Source: Brumimicrobium sp040882265
Lineage (GTDB): Bacteria > Bacteroidota > Bacteroidia > Flavobacteriales_D > Crocinitomicaceae
Assembly: GCA_040882265.1 (NCBI GenBank)
Contig: JBBEBO010000038.1
Location: 1-40,863, forward strand
Length of the DNA stretch: 40,863 nucleotides
Direction of reading: 5' to 3'
Shown: positions 25,830 to 36,400 of the stretch, piece after piece
Layout of the letters: every line of letters starts with the position of its first letter
Position numbering within the stretch: position 1 is the first letter of the stretch
Translations under genes and position numbers: made by a program
Notes under the pieces: model-generated
The model's database searches: none
What the model saw: the letters and a program-made list of their open reading frames with translations, nothing else
Told to the model about the DNA's origin: nothing

Positions 25830-26132
25830 ATGAAATTTAAACACTTGTTAGTTTCTTTAATACTTTTAATAAGTACACTCGGGTATTCTCAATATAATTA
25901 TGAAGTCCAACTTGTTTCCTTTAATGATATGCATCCAAAGGAAGCTTTTTCAATTATTTTAAAAAAACTGGACTATAGTTCAAAACAAATCATTGAAACA
26001 CGTTTTCGATTTGAATCTAGGTATAAATATACCGAAGACAAATTAAGGAAAATAATGGAAGAATCAGGGTTTGAGTTAAAATCTTTCACTATGACCAAGA
26101 ATATTGAAAAGATTGAAGCTATAAGTCGCTAA
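25830..26132 (+). CDS. Small secreted protein, possible ferredoxin-like fold, upstream of T9SS gene
   Basis: 100 aa, not recognised. A signal peptide (MKFKHLLVSLILLISTLGYSQ) precedes ~79 mature residues. The apparent order is strand (NYEVQLVSFN), helix (PKEAFSIILKKLDY), strand (QIIETRFRFESRYKY), helix (TEDKLRKIMEESG), strand (FELKSFTMT), as expected for a ferredoxin/HMA-like fold but with no Cys residues. It starts a two-gene unit with the 666-aa T9SS protein 57 bp downstream. It is comparable in size and position to the genes at 16621 and 28461, although sequence identity among the three is low. Function is unknown. Confidence 0.7.
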   Translation: MKFKHLLVSLILLISTLGYSQYNYEVQLVSFNDMHPKEAFSIILKKLDYSSKQIIETRFRFESRYKYTEDKLRKIMEESGFELKSFTMTKNIEKIEAISR

Positions 26133-26189
26133 AAGGTCGTCTTCATTTTTAAGTGTTCTTAATACATTTCATTCTCAAAATACTATTTT

Positions 26190-28190
26190 ATGAAAAATAT
26201 AATTCTTTCTACGATTTTACTGCTCACCTCTATGACATACCTCAATGGACAGTGTGAAAACACAACTTCATATGGTTCTGCTTCTGCTCCAACAAACAAT
26301 ACACCTGTAACAATTAGCACATGTTCATATCAAACGGAGTTTAGCACAATTTCAAACGTTGTGTCTGGAGAAACTTATGAAGTAGACAGCGACTGTGGAG
26401 GGTATATCACTGTTCGAAGTGGCACTCCAGACGGACCAGTTGTTAATAGTGGGAACGCACCATTAAGTTTTACAGCAACATCAAACGATGATCATTATAT
26501 TCACTGGAATACAGATAGTGGATGTGGTAATGCAACTGATTGTTGTGAAACTACTATCACTTGTACCTCTTGTAGTTCAAGTGGCGGAGGTGGTTGCTTA
26601 AATACATCGTCTTTTGGTTCAGCGTCTGCACCTACCTCAAATATCACTGAAACTATTAGCTCATGCAATTACCAGACTGAATACAGTACTATTTCAAACG
26701 TTGTAGCTGGAGAAACTTACGAGGTAAATAGTGATTGTGGAGGATATATCACTGTTCGAAGTGGTAGCTACAATGGACCAATTGTGGAAGAAGGTAATGC
26801 TCCACTTTCTTGGACAGCAACATCAAACGATAACCATTATATTCACTGGAACACAGATAGTGGATGTGGTACTGCATCAAATTGTTGCGAAACAACTATT
26901 ACATGTACCTCCTGCCCTGCTCCTGTACCTCCCGCAAATGATGATTGTAGCTCCTCTTTTTCTGTCTCGGTGAACACAGATGGAACTTGTAATTCTACGA
27001 CTGCAGGGAGTATAGAGAATGCTACCGCTTCTTCTCAAAGTACAACTGCTTGTAACGGTACTGAAAATGACGACATATGGTTCTCTTTTGTTGCTCCAGC
27101 TAGTGGTAGTATTGAATTAAATTTACAAAATATCACAGGATCTACTACAGATCTTTATCACTCTGTTTGGGAAGGCTCCTGCCCATCGTTAACACACGTT
27201 GCTGGTTCTTGTAGTGACCCAAATACTAGCTCATTAACAGGATTAAATCCAGGTCAAACATATTACGTAAGAGTATACAGTTGGTCTAGTACATCTGGTC
27301 AGAACTCTTCCTTCGACTTATGCATAACCGAAGCTGGTCCTTGCGGTAACCCAGAAAATAATGATTATTGTTCAAATCCTGCAACGCTTACTCAAGGTGG
27401 GACTGATTGGTCTAGCTCAACTACTGATACGTATTCAGCAGATTCGCCTGCCAACACTTCTCAATTTTGTGGTTCAATAGAAAATAATTCTTGGTATGTT
27501 TTTACCGCTCAATCTACCACAGAAACTTTTGAATTTAGTAGTGTAACAAATTGTAATGATGATTGGGGGATTCAAGCTGAAGTTTTTGAAATAACTACTG
27601 ACGCAAATGGTTGTTGTACAGATTTAACATCCATGTCAAATTGCTGGAATCCTGGCACTGCAACTACTGGAACAGTAACAGCTTCTGGTTTGACTGTTGG
27701 TAATGACTATTACCTTATGGTTGATGGCTGGGGTGGTGACAACTGTGATTTTACAGTTGATGGCTGGGGAGCAACAGGTATTTTACCAGTAGATCTCCTT
27801 TCATTTACAGGAAATAAGTATAATGACATCAACGAGCTATGGTGGACAACTGCAACTGAAGAAAACAACGATTATTTCATTATTGAGCACTCAATTGATG
27901 GTGAAAACTGGGTTAAAATTGATCAGATAAACGGCGCTGGAAACAGTAGTTCTGAAATTACTTATAATACAACGCATCGAAACTTTGAAGGTGGTATTAA
28001 TTATTACAGATTAAAACAAGTTGATTTTGATGGAAAAACTACAGACCACGGCATAGTATCAATTAACAATGCTGAAAAAAAAGAACTCATCAAAAAAGTC
28101 AACATGATGGGGCAAGAAGTGAATGAAAATTATAGAGGTTTAGTATTGAACTATTATAGCGATGGAAGTATAAAAAAAGTGCTTCAGTAA
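26190..28190 (+). CDS. Cys-rich secreted protein with tandem repeats and type A-like T9SS sorting domain
   Basis: A 666-aa secreted protein with a signal peptide (~1-20). Two tandem ~107-aa Cys-rich repeats (22-128 and 136-242) share SYQTEFSTISNVV, SDCGGYITVRSG and HYIHWNTDSGCG, each ending in CCETTITCTSC and separated by an SSGGGG hinge. Two PPC-like beta-sandwich domains follow (~250-385 and ~388-553), with NDDIWFSFVAP and GQTYYVRVYSW. The C-terminal region (~555-666) begins LPVDLLSFTG and ends GQEVNENYRGLVLNYYSDGS, the T9SS type A-like sorting domain of this lineage. At least 24 Cys suggest a disulfide-stabilised extracellular protein. No catalytic motif is seen; carbohydrate or protein binding is possible. 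Confidence 0.85.
   Translation: MKNIILSTILLLTSMTYLNGQCENTTSYGSASAPTNNTPVTISTCSYQTEFSTISNVVSGETYEVDSDCGGYITVRSGTPDGPVVNSGNAPLSFTATSNDDHYIHWNTDSGCGNATDCCETTITCTSCSSSGGGGCLNTSSFGSASAPTSNITETISSCNYQTEYSTISNVVAGETYEVNSDCGGYITVRSGSYNGPIVEEGNAPLSWTATSNDNHYIHWNTDSGCGTASNCCETTITCTSCPAPVPPANDDCSSSFSVSVNTDGTCNSTTAGSIENATASSQSTTACNGTENDDIWFSFVAPASGSIELNLQNITGSTTDLYHSVWEGSCPSLTHVAGSCSDPNTSSLTGLNPGQTYYVRVYSWSSTSGQNSSFDLCITEAGPCGNPENNDYCSNPATLTQGGTDWSSSTTDTYSADSPANTSQFCGSIENNSWYVFTAQSTTETFEFSSVTNCNDDWGIQAEVFEITTDANGCCTDLTSMSNCWNPGTATTGTVTASGLTVGNDYYLMVDGWGGDNCDFTVDGWGATGILPVDLLSFTGNKYNDINELWWTTATEENNDYFIIEHSIDGENWVKIDQINGAGNSSSEITYNTTHRNFEGGINYYRLKQVDFDGKTTDHGIVSINNAEKKELIKKVNMMGQEVNENYRGLVLNYYSDGSIKKVLQ
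26253..26915 (+). repeat. Two tandem coding repeats (~321 bp each, 342-bp period)
   Basis: Copies lie at 26253-26573 and 26595-26915. They encode the paired Cys-rich domains of the 666-aa protein, with very similar amino acid sequence and moderately diverged DNA. Confidence 0.7.
27916..28035 (+). repeat. 120-bp perfect repeat, copy 1 (T9SS C-terminal region)
   Basis: It is identical base for base to 29827-29946. It encodes IDQINGAGNSSSEITYNTTH and on to VDFDG in both T9SS proteins. Sequence on both sides is clearly diverged. Confidence 0.9.
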
Positions 28191-28222
28191 TCAACCAATC
28201 GCTTAGCTAACGGAAGTTTATC

Positions 28223-28261
28223 ATTTCGCAACGAAATAATACAACACTTATATACAGTGTT
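28223..28261 (+). terminator. Two hairpins after the 666-aa T9SS gene
   Basis: ATTTCG-CAA-CGAAAT (28223-28237) is followed by AACACT-TATATAC-AGTGTT (28243-28261), then TTGC. Both are perfect 6-bp stems 30-70 bp after the stop codon. They are plausible transcript-end structures, without a long T-run. Confidence 0.35.
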
Positions 28262-28408
28262 TTGCACGTGTATTTCAAGAAAAATTAATTTTTTTTAACA
28301 AATAAAACCACTTTCTGTTAAATACAGGCAACCATAAATCTTCTTTTTTACGTTGATTGCTTAAGTAATAGTACCTAGGTGTTCTACATAGTAAATGTGG
28401 TGCTTAAG

Positions 28409-28440
28409 TCTTAATTAAGATTAATAAACTCAAGTTTATT
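28409..28440 (+). promoter_or_regulatory. Paired palindromes upstream of the second small-protein/T9SS cassette
   Basis: A perfect 12-bp palindrome TCTTAATTAAGA (28409-28420) is followed 2 bp later by an 8-bp-arm inverted repeat AATAAACT-CA-AGTTTATT (28423-28440), which ends 20 bp before the ATG at 28461. This is typical operator geometry, but no -7 consensus is obvious in the same stretch. Confidence 0.4.
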
Positions 28441-28460
28441 ATCATTTAATATTTAAACCA

Positions 28461-28760
28461 ATGAGAATTTTTAATAGAAATATAGTGCTCAAAATTGTAA
28501 CAATAGCCTTTATCTCTTTAACCTCTGAATTGTTTAGCCAAGAGAATACTGATATTGAAGGGACATACACAGTTTATATCACCTCATTAAAAAAAGCCAA
28601 AGTAAACTTTAATGAAGATCAACTTTTTGAAATTGAAGAACTGAGAAAAGAAACCGAGGATTACAAAACCAAAGTTGATGGTATAGAAGTTCTTATTATG
28701 TCACGTGAAAAAATGGAAGGTAATTTAAAATGGCCTAAATATTCACTTATTAAAGAATAA
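28461..28760 (+). CDS. Small secreted protein upstream of T9SS gene
   Basis: 99 aa, not recognised. A signal peptide (to about residue 27, ending ELFSQ) precedes ~72 mature residues with a strand (GTYTVYITSL), a long charged helix (EDQLFEIEELRKETEDYKTK) and a strand (GIEVLIMSRE). The fold is less clearly ferredoxin-like than that of the genes at 16621 and 25830. The stop is 6 bp before the ATG of the 445-aa T9SS protein, so the two genes are co-transcribed. Paired palindromes precede it. Function is unknown, but its position suggests it works with, or is regulated with, the downstream secreted protein. Confidence 0.7.
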   Translation: MRIFNRNIVLKIVTIAFISLTSELFSQENTDIEGTYTVYITSLKKAKVNFNEDQLFEIEELRKETEDYKTKVDGIEVLIMSREKMEGNLKWPKYSLIKE

Positions 28761-28766
28761 AAAATT

Positions 28767-30104
28767 ATGCAAAAATTATTTACAATATATTTCACTTTAC
28801 TAATTGGTGGAATGGCTTTTGCTCAACCAGCTAATGATTTGTGCGATAACGCTGAGCCAATAACTGATTTAGATGGTACTTGTAACTCATTTTCAAATGT
28901 GGGTGCAACAGCTACAAATCCATATATACCTCCATGTTTTGGAAACACAAACATTACTTGGTTTAGTTTTGTTGCAGATGGTCCAAATGCTGATATTACT
29001 GTAAGTGGCATAAATAGACCAGAAGTAGCTATTATCGGATTAGATCAAGCTGGCGGAACAGATTTATGCGATATAAATGATGTTGTTTCGTATGGGTGTG
29101 CAAGCTTAGGTGGAAATTATTCATCAGTAACACTGACAGTTGATAACAATTCTTTAATTCCAGGAGATACATACTTAATTGCCGTAGCCAATAATACAGG
29201 CGGTGGCGGTGGTTCAGGAACCTTTGACTTGTGTGTAGACAATCCAGAAAACAATTCTCCTTCAACTTGTGCTAATGCACAGCCTTTCTGTACAGAAGAC
29301 GGTGATGTTGAATACGATGCAGGGGTCGATGATGGAGTTGCTGAACCTGGGAATGATTATGACTGCCTTCTTAGCCAACCTAATCCAGCATGGTTTTTCT
29401 TAGAAATTGATGATCCAGGGGATTTGGATCTAAGCTTTACTTCTAACCCTGCCGAAGACATTGATTTCGCAGCATGGGGTCCCTTTACTGATCAGGCAAC
29501 AGCTTGTGACAATTTAACTGCCGCAAATGTAGTAGACTGCTCTTTCCTCGCTGCAACTTCGGAAACTGCTTCCATAACAGGAACTCAAACTGGAGAGGTA
29601 TATGTGGTAATGATTACAAACTTTTCGAATAACCCAACTGAAATCACATTCTCTCAAACTGGAGGGAATGCAACAACTAACTGTGCAATTGTTCTACCCG
29701 TAGAGTTAATTTCTTTTGAAGGAAGCGAATATGACAAGGTAAACGATTTATGGTGGACTACAGCCTCGGAAGAAAATAATAGTCACTTCATTATAGAACA
29801 TTCTTCAGACGGTGAAACATGGAATGAAATTGATCAGATAAACGGCGCTGGAAACAGTAGTTCTGAAATTACTTATAATACAACGCATCGAAACTTTGAA
29901 GGTGGTATTAATTATTACAGATTAAAACAAGTTGATTTTGATGGAACTATTAACAAGCACAACATTATCTCTATCGACAATTCCGAAAGCCTGAAGTTGC
30001 TCAAGCGCGTAAATGCTATAGGACAAGAGGTTAATGAAAACTACAAAGGTATTGTTTTCGAATATTATAATGATGGGAGTACACAAAAAGTAATGCAAAA
30101 ATAG
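28767..30104 (+). CDS. Secreted protein with PPC-like domains and type A-like T9SS sorting domain
   Basis: A 445-aa secreted protein with a signal peptide (~1-19, ending MAFAQ). The first PPC-like domain is ~21-155 (NITWFSFVADGP, GDTYLIAVANNTGGGGG). The second is ~165-310 (NPAWFFLEIDDPGDLDLSF, GEVYVVMITNFSNN) and resembles the N-terminal domain of the 754-aa protein at 14199-16618. The C-terminal region (~312-445) starts LPVELISFEG and ends GQEVNENYKGIVFEYYNDGS, paralogous to the end of the protein at 26190. It includes the 120-bp DNA tract identical between the two genes. No enzyme motif is seen, and a surface or secreted binding protein is most likely. Cys residues are frequent but fewer than in its paralogue. 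Confidence 0.85.
   Translation: MQKLFTIYFTLLIGGMAFAQPANDLCDNAEPITDLDGTCNSFSNVGATATNPYIPPCFGNTNITWFSFVADGPNADITVSGINRPEVAIIGLDQAGGTDLCDINDVVSYGCASLGGNYSSVTLTVDNNSLIPGDTYLIAVANNTGGGGGSGTFDLCVDNPENNSPSTCANAQPFCTEDGDVEYDAGVDDGVAEPGNDYDCLLSQPNPAWFFLEIDDPGDLDLSFTSNPAEDIDFAAWGPFTDQATACDNLTAANVVDCSFLAATSETASITGTQTGEVYVVMITNFSNNPTEITFSQTGGNATTNCAIVLPVELISFEGSEYDKVNDLWWTTASEENNSHFIIEHSSDGETWNEIDQINGAGNSSSEITYNTTHRNFEGGINYYRLKQVDFDGTINKHNIISIDNSESLKLLKRVNAIGQEVNENYKGIVFEYYNDGSTQKVMQK
29827..29946 (+). repeat. 120-bp perfect repeat, copy 2 (T9SS C-terminal region)
   Basis: Identical to 27916-28035, 1.9 kb upstream in the same orientation. It could recombine to delete or fuse the intervening small gene and T9SS gene. 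Confidence 0.9.
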
Positions 30105-30197
30105 CAGGAAGAATACGCCCGCCTGTAGTCTAAAGAGCCATACCTTTATCTAGGAAACCTACTGGTCGGACAGGGAACAGATTTGTGAAGTATGCGT

Positions 30198-30400
30198 ACA
30201 AAATTCGAGATTCTTAAATCCATATTCGATATTCTGCGGTTCCCTTTTTAGTTTGTGCGCTAATTGAACCGCAGAATGCTGAATATTGAACCGCAGATTT
30301 TAGAAATAGCGAGTTCAAAATTCTTAAATCCATATTCGATATTCTGCGGTTCCCTGTCAGGCGCCAGGCTGTTTTTTTTTGGTTTGTGTGCTATTCGAAC
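30198..30400. repeat. Interspersed intergenic repeat, family A (copies 2 and 3)
   Basis: Positions 30292-30400 are a full 109-bp unit in the orientation opposite to the copy at 1-110. Positions ~30198-30269 are a shorter third unit that lacks the CTGGCG/CTGACAG block but keeps AACCGCAGAATATCGAATAT and GGATTTAAGAAT. The interval 30105-30458 between the convergent T9SS and macroglobulin genes holds no coding sequence that I can support; this repeat array occupies most of it. Confidence 0.8.
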
Positions 30401-30458
30401 CACGCATAGCTTAAACCATTTTAAGTTTTCAACCAAAATTAGTTGTTGTATCAGCTTT

Positions 30459-33400
30459 TCACCTTTTCACTCTCACCTTTTTTCCACCACTATGCGCAAC
30501 AAACTCTGGTGCATACATACATTGAACAGTTGCATTTCCACTATCAAATTGCCCAGAATTAGTTGCAAAAACCTCGTAATTCAAAACATGTGTACCTTTT
30601 GGAAGACGATCAATAAAGTAATTCATGGAAACATCTCTTGGTGATTGGTAATACCACAAGTCATTTTTCCATTGGTGCTGACTCACAGCCATTTTTGGTT
30701 CAAATCCAGCTGGACGTAAATCTTTTACATGAACATACTCCATGTCATTATCTACAGTAATTACTAACTTAATATTTACACGTTCTCCAACTTCAAAAAC
30801 GGAATCAATCTCGTATTCATCACCTTTTGCTCCCGCAACAACTCTACGATATAATTTTTTGATACTTATATCTGGATTTGAAGACGCTTTCACTTTTTTC
30901 ATATCTTCAAAATATTGCCAATAAATTGCTCCTATACTTGGTGTAGAAGTTGGCTTATCAATGGTGATATCAGCCAATTTCTTTCGCACCTCTTCCCCAC
31001 TCCAAGTTGTTTGAAAATGCCCCTGACCGGGTGTGATTTTAACATATCGCTGATCTTCTGTTGCATTGTCAACAAACGTCAACTGTTTACCTCCAATTGT
31101 GATTGTTGGATCTTGATCATCGGCAAGATAATCTGTTCCATTCAACAGTAAAGCATACGTTGCAAGTGCTGTAGATTTTGTGTTTTCCCAAGCATTACTT
31201 CTCTTTTGTAAAATTAGCCACAAACGCAACGCATCAATTTCTTCTTTTGAAGCTTCAGCTTGTACGAAAAACTCAATGATTAAAGCTTGAGAACCAATTT
31301 TATCTTGATCCCAATAATATCCTCCGTTATTTTCTGGAAAATACATTCCTTTATCAGATTCATTTTTAGCACGATCTTGTAATGATTCTAATATGATTTT
31401 TTCATGTTTTTCATCATTTACACTCAAAAAGTACATTCCTGCCAAAGCTTGTTGTTGCAAACTTAATTTGGTCCAGTTTTCCTGTAATTTTTTGTGATGG
31501 TACGCTTTTACCTCTTTCAAGTTTGTGCTTTCTTGATGAGAAAAATAGGTCGTAGCGTATAACCAGTGTAGCGTAATTGAAGAAATGCCATAACGTTCCT
31601 TTTGTTTTTCTGTCATTTTATTGTAAGCATGAGTATGGTGTTGATTTAAGAAACCGATTGCATTAACAATCATCGACTCCGCTTTTTCAGGAAGATCAAT
31701 TCCTAAGTTCTTCAGGTGACCAAAGCCAGAAACTATGTGTTGTGTGATGTAAACATTAGAACGATTACCACCAAACCATCCAAAGCCTCCATCACCGTTC
31801 TGCTTTTGACTAAGCAAATGAATCGCTTGCTCCTGGCTTCTCGCCAACTGATTTATTTCAAATAACTCCCCAATTCTTCTACGTCGCTCAGACTCTGACT
31901 TTGCATCTAAAACCCAAGGTGTTTCTTCCAAAAGAATTGTTTTTAACGCTTCATTCTTTTCTAGCTCACTCATGAAAACATCAGGAGAAGTTTTTCTCCA
32001 CGTTTCAAAAAGTGTTTTAATTTTCGGTTTTTTGTCGATAACATCCTGCGCTAATCGGTTGGCATAATAACGAGAAAAGAGTTGTTCTGCACACTCATAA
32101 GGATATTCTGCTAAATACGGCAAAGCCAAAACAGCATTCCATGCAGGATTCGCTGTATATTCGAAAGTAAATCGTTCGTGCTTTAAACTTTTTGAGTTAT
32201 TGTTTTTTAATGGTTCAAAACTCAAATTAGTTGTTCCTTTTTTTGTAATCACAAAAGGTAGTGCTTCGGTGACCAACTGACGATTCGTTAATATTGGAAT
32301 TGGTTTTTGTTCTCCATCGCTAAACTCTTCGTTTGACGCTGTAATTTTGTAAGCAATAATCCCAGACTGGTTGCTTAAATCTAAATTCCAAATTACATCT
32401 TTTGATTCGTTTGCGGGGATAGTTACCATTTTAGTTTGTGGCTGGCGACCGATTAAATTCAAACTCTCATCCGTTGTGGGATCAAAAAAGGAGAGCTTCA
32501 CCTCAACTGTTTGTTCTTCATCTGTTAAATTCACCACTTTTGAAGCAAAGTCAAATCTATCACCAACTCTAAAAAATCGCGGCGCATTCGAGGTCACCAT
32601 CAACGGTTTTTGAGCAACGGTTTTTAAATTCAATCCTCCAGACTTCAGGTCTTTCGTATGTGCTAATGCCATAAATTTCCATTCCGTCAACGATTCTGGG
32701 AGCGTAAAACTCACCACAAACTCACCTTTTTCATTTGTTCTTAAATCCGGGTAGAAAAACGCTGTTTCATTAAAGTTTTCACGAATCTGAATGGGTTTTT
32801 GAGTTGCTTCTTCACCACTTTTACTCTTTTTACTATCAGCTTTATCTCTTTCTAGTGGTGGCTTTTCTTTACTAGCAATATCTTCCATTGGCTCTGACTC
32901 TATTGCTACCTCACTTATTTCATGAACTTCTTCATCCGTATCAGTAGATTCTCTAACAGAACCTAAAGAAAAACTTCGTTGATTCATATTAGAGCCATCG
33001 TAGTAATAATTAGCCTGTCTATTTCTTGTACCTACAAACCCTCCTAAAAATTCACTTCGTGAAGTCCGTTCAACATTCGTTAATTCATACTCTAAATTTC
33101 TCCAAGTAGCTTCTCCATAAGAAATCATGGTACTTTGACGGCTAGGGTTTCTATAATCCGCATAGTAGTAATCACCTCGATAAGGCCAAAGACTCCAGTA
33201 ATTTTGCGCAAACTGATCCAGTGAAGCATCATACATTCCTGCACAAACTTCAGCAGCAATTTTATCAGCATTTTTACCAGAAACAGTAAACTTCCATTCT
33301 TCTTCCTGTCCTGGTAGTAATTTATCTCTAAATGTGGATGCTTTTACTGTTAACTCCTTATTGTCAAATGGTACATTAACTGACCGGGTTGTTGTATACG

Positions 33401-36400
33401 GTTTTCCATCGTAAATAAGTATTGCACTAAAACTCAAATTTCCGCGGTCTTTTTCTTTTACTGTATAACTTAAACTTTTACGTTTATCCAGCTGCATCCA
33501 TTCTTCTTGAATCAATTCTGTTCCTCTTCTCAGTTGAACAAAAGCTTTAGCGCCTTCAAATGAAGAGCCAAGTTGGAAATCTATTGACTCCCCGATTTTG
33601 GCATTTGTAGTTGAAATGTACGACCATAAATCAATTGGTTCAAGTAGTTTTATTGATTTTACATCAATCATTGAAAGTTGCTGAACAAATTTAATTGTAT
33701 CTCCTTTTTCTGAGATGGTTTCGGCTTCCAAACGATACTTTCCTTGCTCGTTTTTTAATAGTTCATTTATATTGATAGAGTCTCCAACCTTGAAAGCACT
33801 TGAATTAAACAGTTCTTCATTAGACTTTGTAGAATCATAACTACTTTCAGGTGCGTAAGGGAATAATTTCTCCCATTTTTCTTTATCATATTTTTGAAAT
33901 TCCGCATCCTTCCAAATTCTATTTTTAAACAAAGGGGAAGGATTTAATTTGTATACCTTTAGCTCTCCCTCATATCCTTCTTGAGACTTTCCAGCCATAT
34001 TAACTACGTTAAAAACTGCTTTTTCTGTCTCATCCAAGCGCAATTCACTTTTTCCAGAGCAAGTAAGTCTCAGCCCAGTCTTACTCAAATTCAAATTCGT
34101 ACGAGCTTCATGAGTTTCTCCTGAAACATCAGACACTTCAGCAATGATTTCAAAGTTGTAATGTGCATTTTCAGAAGCATTTGGATCTGTAGCCGCAAAA
34201 AACTGAAGTTCAAATTCACCTTTCTCGTCAGAATTAACTGTACTGTCTAAAATTAGATCTCTCCCTTGCGAATTCCCACCATAATAACGCCAGTAAGTGC
34301 TCCAAGTTCGATAAATACGATAATTAACTTTTGCTCCTGTAATGGGATATCCTGTAAATGCTTTAGCGGTTCCTTTTACACGAACTGAATCATTGAGTTT
34401 TGCTTCTTCTTCAGGCAAGTCAATATGGGTTTCAAATGTTGGTCGTTTGTATTCTTCAACCCGAAAAGAATGATTAGAATTACTATTGTAATCAGAACCA
34501 TTATTATATCGAACTTCAAGTCTAAATTGACCCAATGATCCACCCAATGGCAAAGGGATTGATGCGTTTATTGAGCCAAATTCATTAGTAGTAATCGTTT
34601 TTTCATAGATGGAATTATATGAGTTGTCATAGAGAGTCACCGTTAGTTTTTCATTCGGTTTTATTTTAAAATCGTTATCTTCTCCTTCGTAAGCAATCAC
34701 TTTATAATGTACTGTTTGACCAGGTCTATAAATTGCTCTATCTGTTAGAATATTTACCCTTGATTTTAATTCATAACTATTATATTTATAAAAATAGTCA
34801 TTCGATGAAATCTCAGAATCATTCCAACTCACTGTGTAAATGTAGTTAATGTTCCGATCTTTTAAACTGGCAGAATACCATCCATTTTCTCCAGTCTTAC
34901 CCGTTTTATTTGGTGTATTTGGCAATATATTGTAGTTCTTACTGTAAAAAAGCTCAACTTTAGCGCCTTCAATTGGTTTACCTGTTTTAAAATCAGTCGC
35001 TAAAAAGTCAATTCCGTCTTCTGTTTTCATGGTTGAAACAAAAATTTCTGAAACGGTGAACTGCTGTGTAGTTTTAGGTAGGTTTCTCCAAAGTGAATCT
35101 TTTTTTACAATTTCATCTATATTCACATTATTTTCAGTGATTAAAGCAAAATACTCACCTCCTTTTTTAATACCATCAATTAACATCTCTGTATTTCGTT
35201 TTTGGAAATCATTTCGATCTGTTAAGACAATTTTTTGATCTCGAAGCTTTTCATAATGTCCTCTTTCAATTAATTCATGATAGCTGTATCTTTTTTCAGC
35301 TTCTGATTTCTTTTCAAAAATATGAAGCGTCACAGAATCAATGTTTCGATGTTCAAACATAAGTGGAATTAGATCTCCTGGATAAGTGAAATTATTCATT
35401 TTCAGCTCAACAGTTGGTTGTTCAATTACTTTAATCAACTTTGAAATTGTTTCTTTGAAATCATTGTCTGGAAATAAATCAAGTTCGTCTTTCAACATTT
35501 TATGCGCTTCTACGATATGATTTTCTGGGGCTTTATTTGTTCTAAAGTGGTAGTTTTTCCCAGAATTATAACGCAAACGAGCAATCTCATATAAAAACTT
35601 AGATCGTGCTGGTTGCTCACCGTAATAATTCATCGCCACTCCCCAATTTTCTTCAGTCCTCTTAGAGCTATTTTCACTAAACAAATAATTCAATCGATGA
35701 TAATGAATTTGGCTCAATATAAGCGTGTCTTCTATATGAAAGTCCTCCCATTTCTGGTAGACTTTCAATACTTTATTTTGAAGTATTTTGGAATCTAAGT
35801 CGGCAGTTACAAAATCTTTTGGTGTTCCTACACATTTACTGTCTAGTTCGTCTGTTTTTTTCCACTCATAATAACGATTATAGCTATAATGTTGATAAAA
35901 GTGAATCAATTGAACTGAAGTAAAATCGAAAACTGTAGGAGTCGAAAGTTCCTCTTTTTTGATGAAAGGAATAAAGTCTTCAAAAGGTGATAAAGAATGT
36001 TTTTTTAAGGCTTCCATATCATTGGAAATCTCATCTACCTGACTAAATATAAATTGCGCTCTTTTGTAATCATCATGCAATTCAACTGTGTCACTACCAA
36101 TCGCAACTGGTAAGACATCCGCATTGTAAGGCACCCAAAGTCTTGGGTTATTCATCAACTGATCCACTAGAAATATTTTCGAAAGAGATTTACTGGGTTG
36201 TTTCAATTCATTCGTAAGTTCATACAATTCCACAAAGATTTCAACACGTTCATCAGGTAAAAGCGGAGAGAGTGTTTGACTAAAGCTATAAATTGCCCTT
36301 GAAATATCATAAGTATTATCACTTTCAACCCCTTGGTCTAAGATGGCCCGCAACTGTTCTCTACCAGCATTCGGTTGATTCACCTTCATTAATGAATCAT

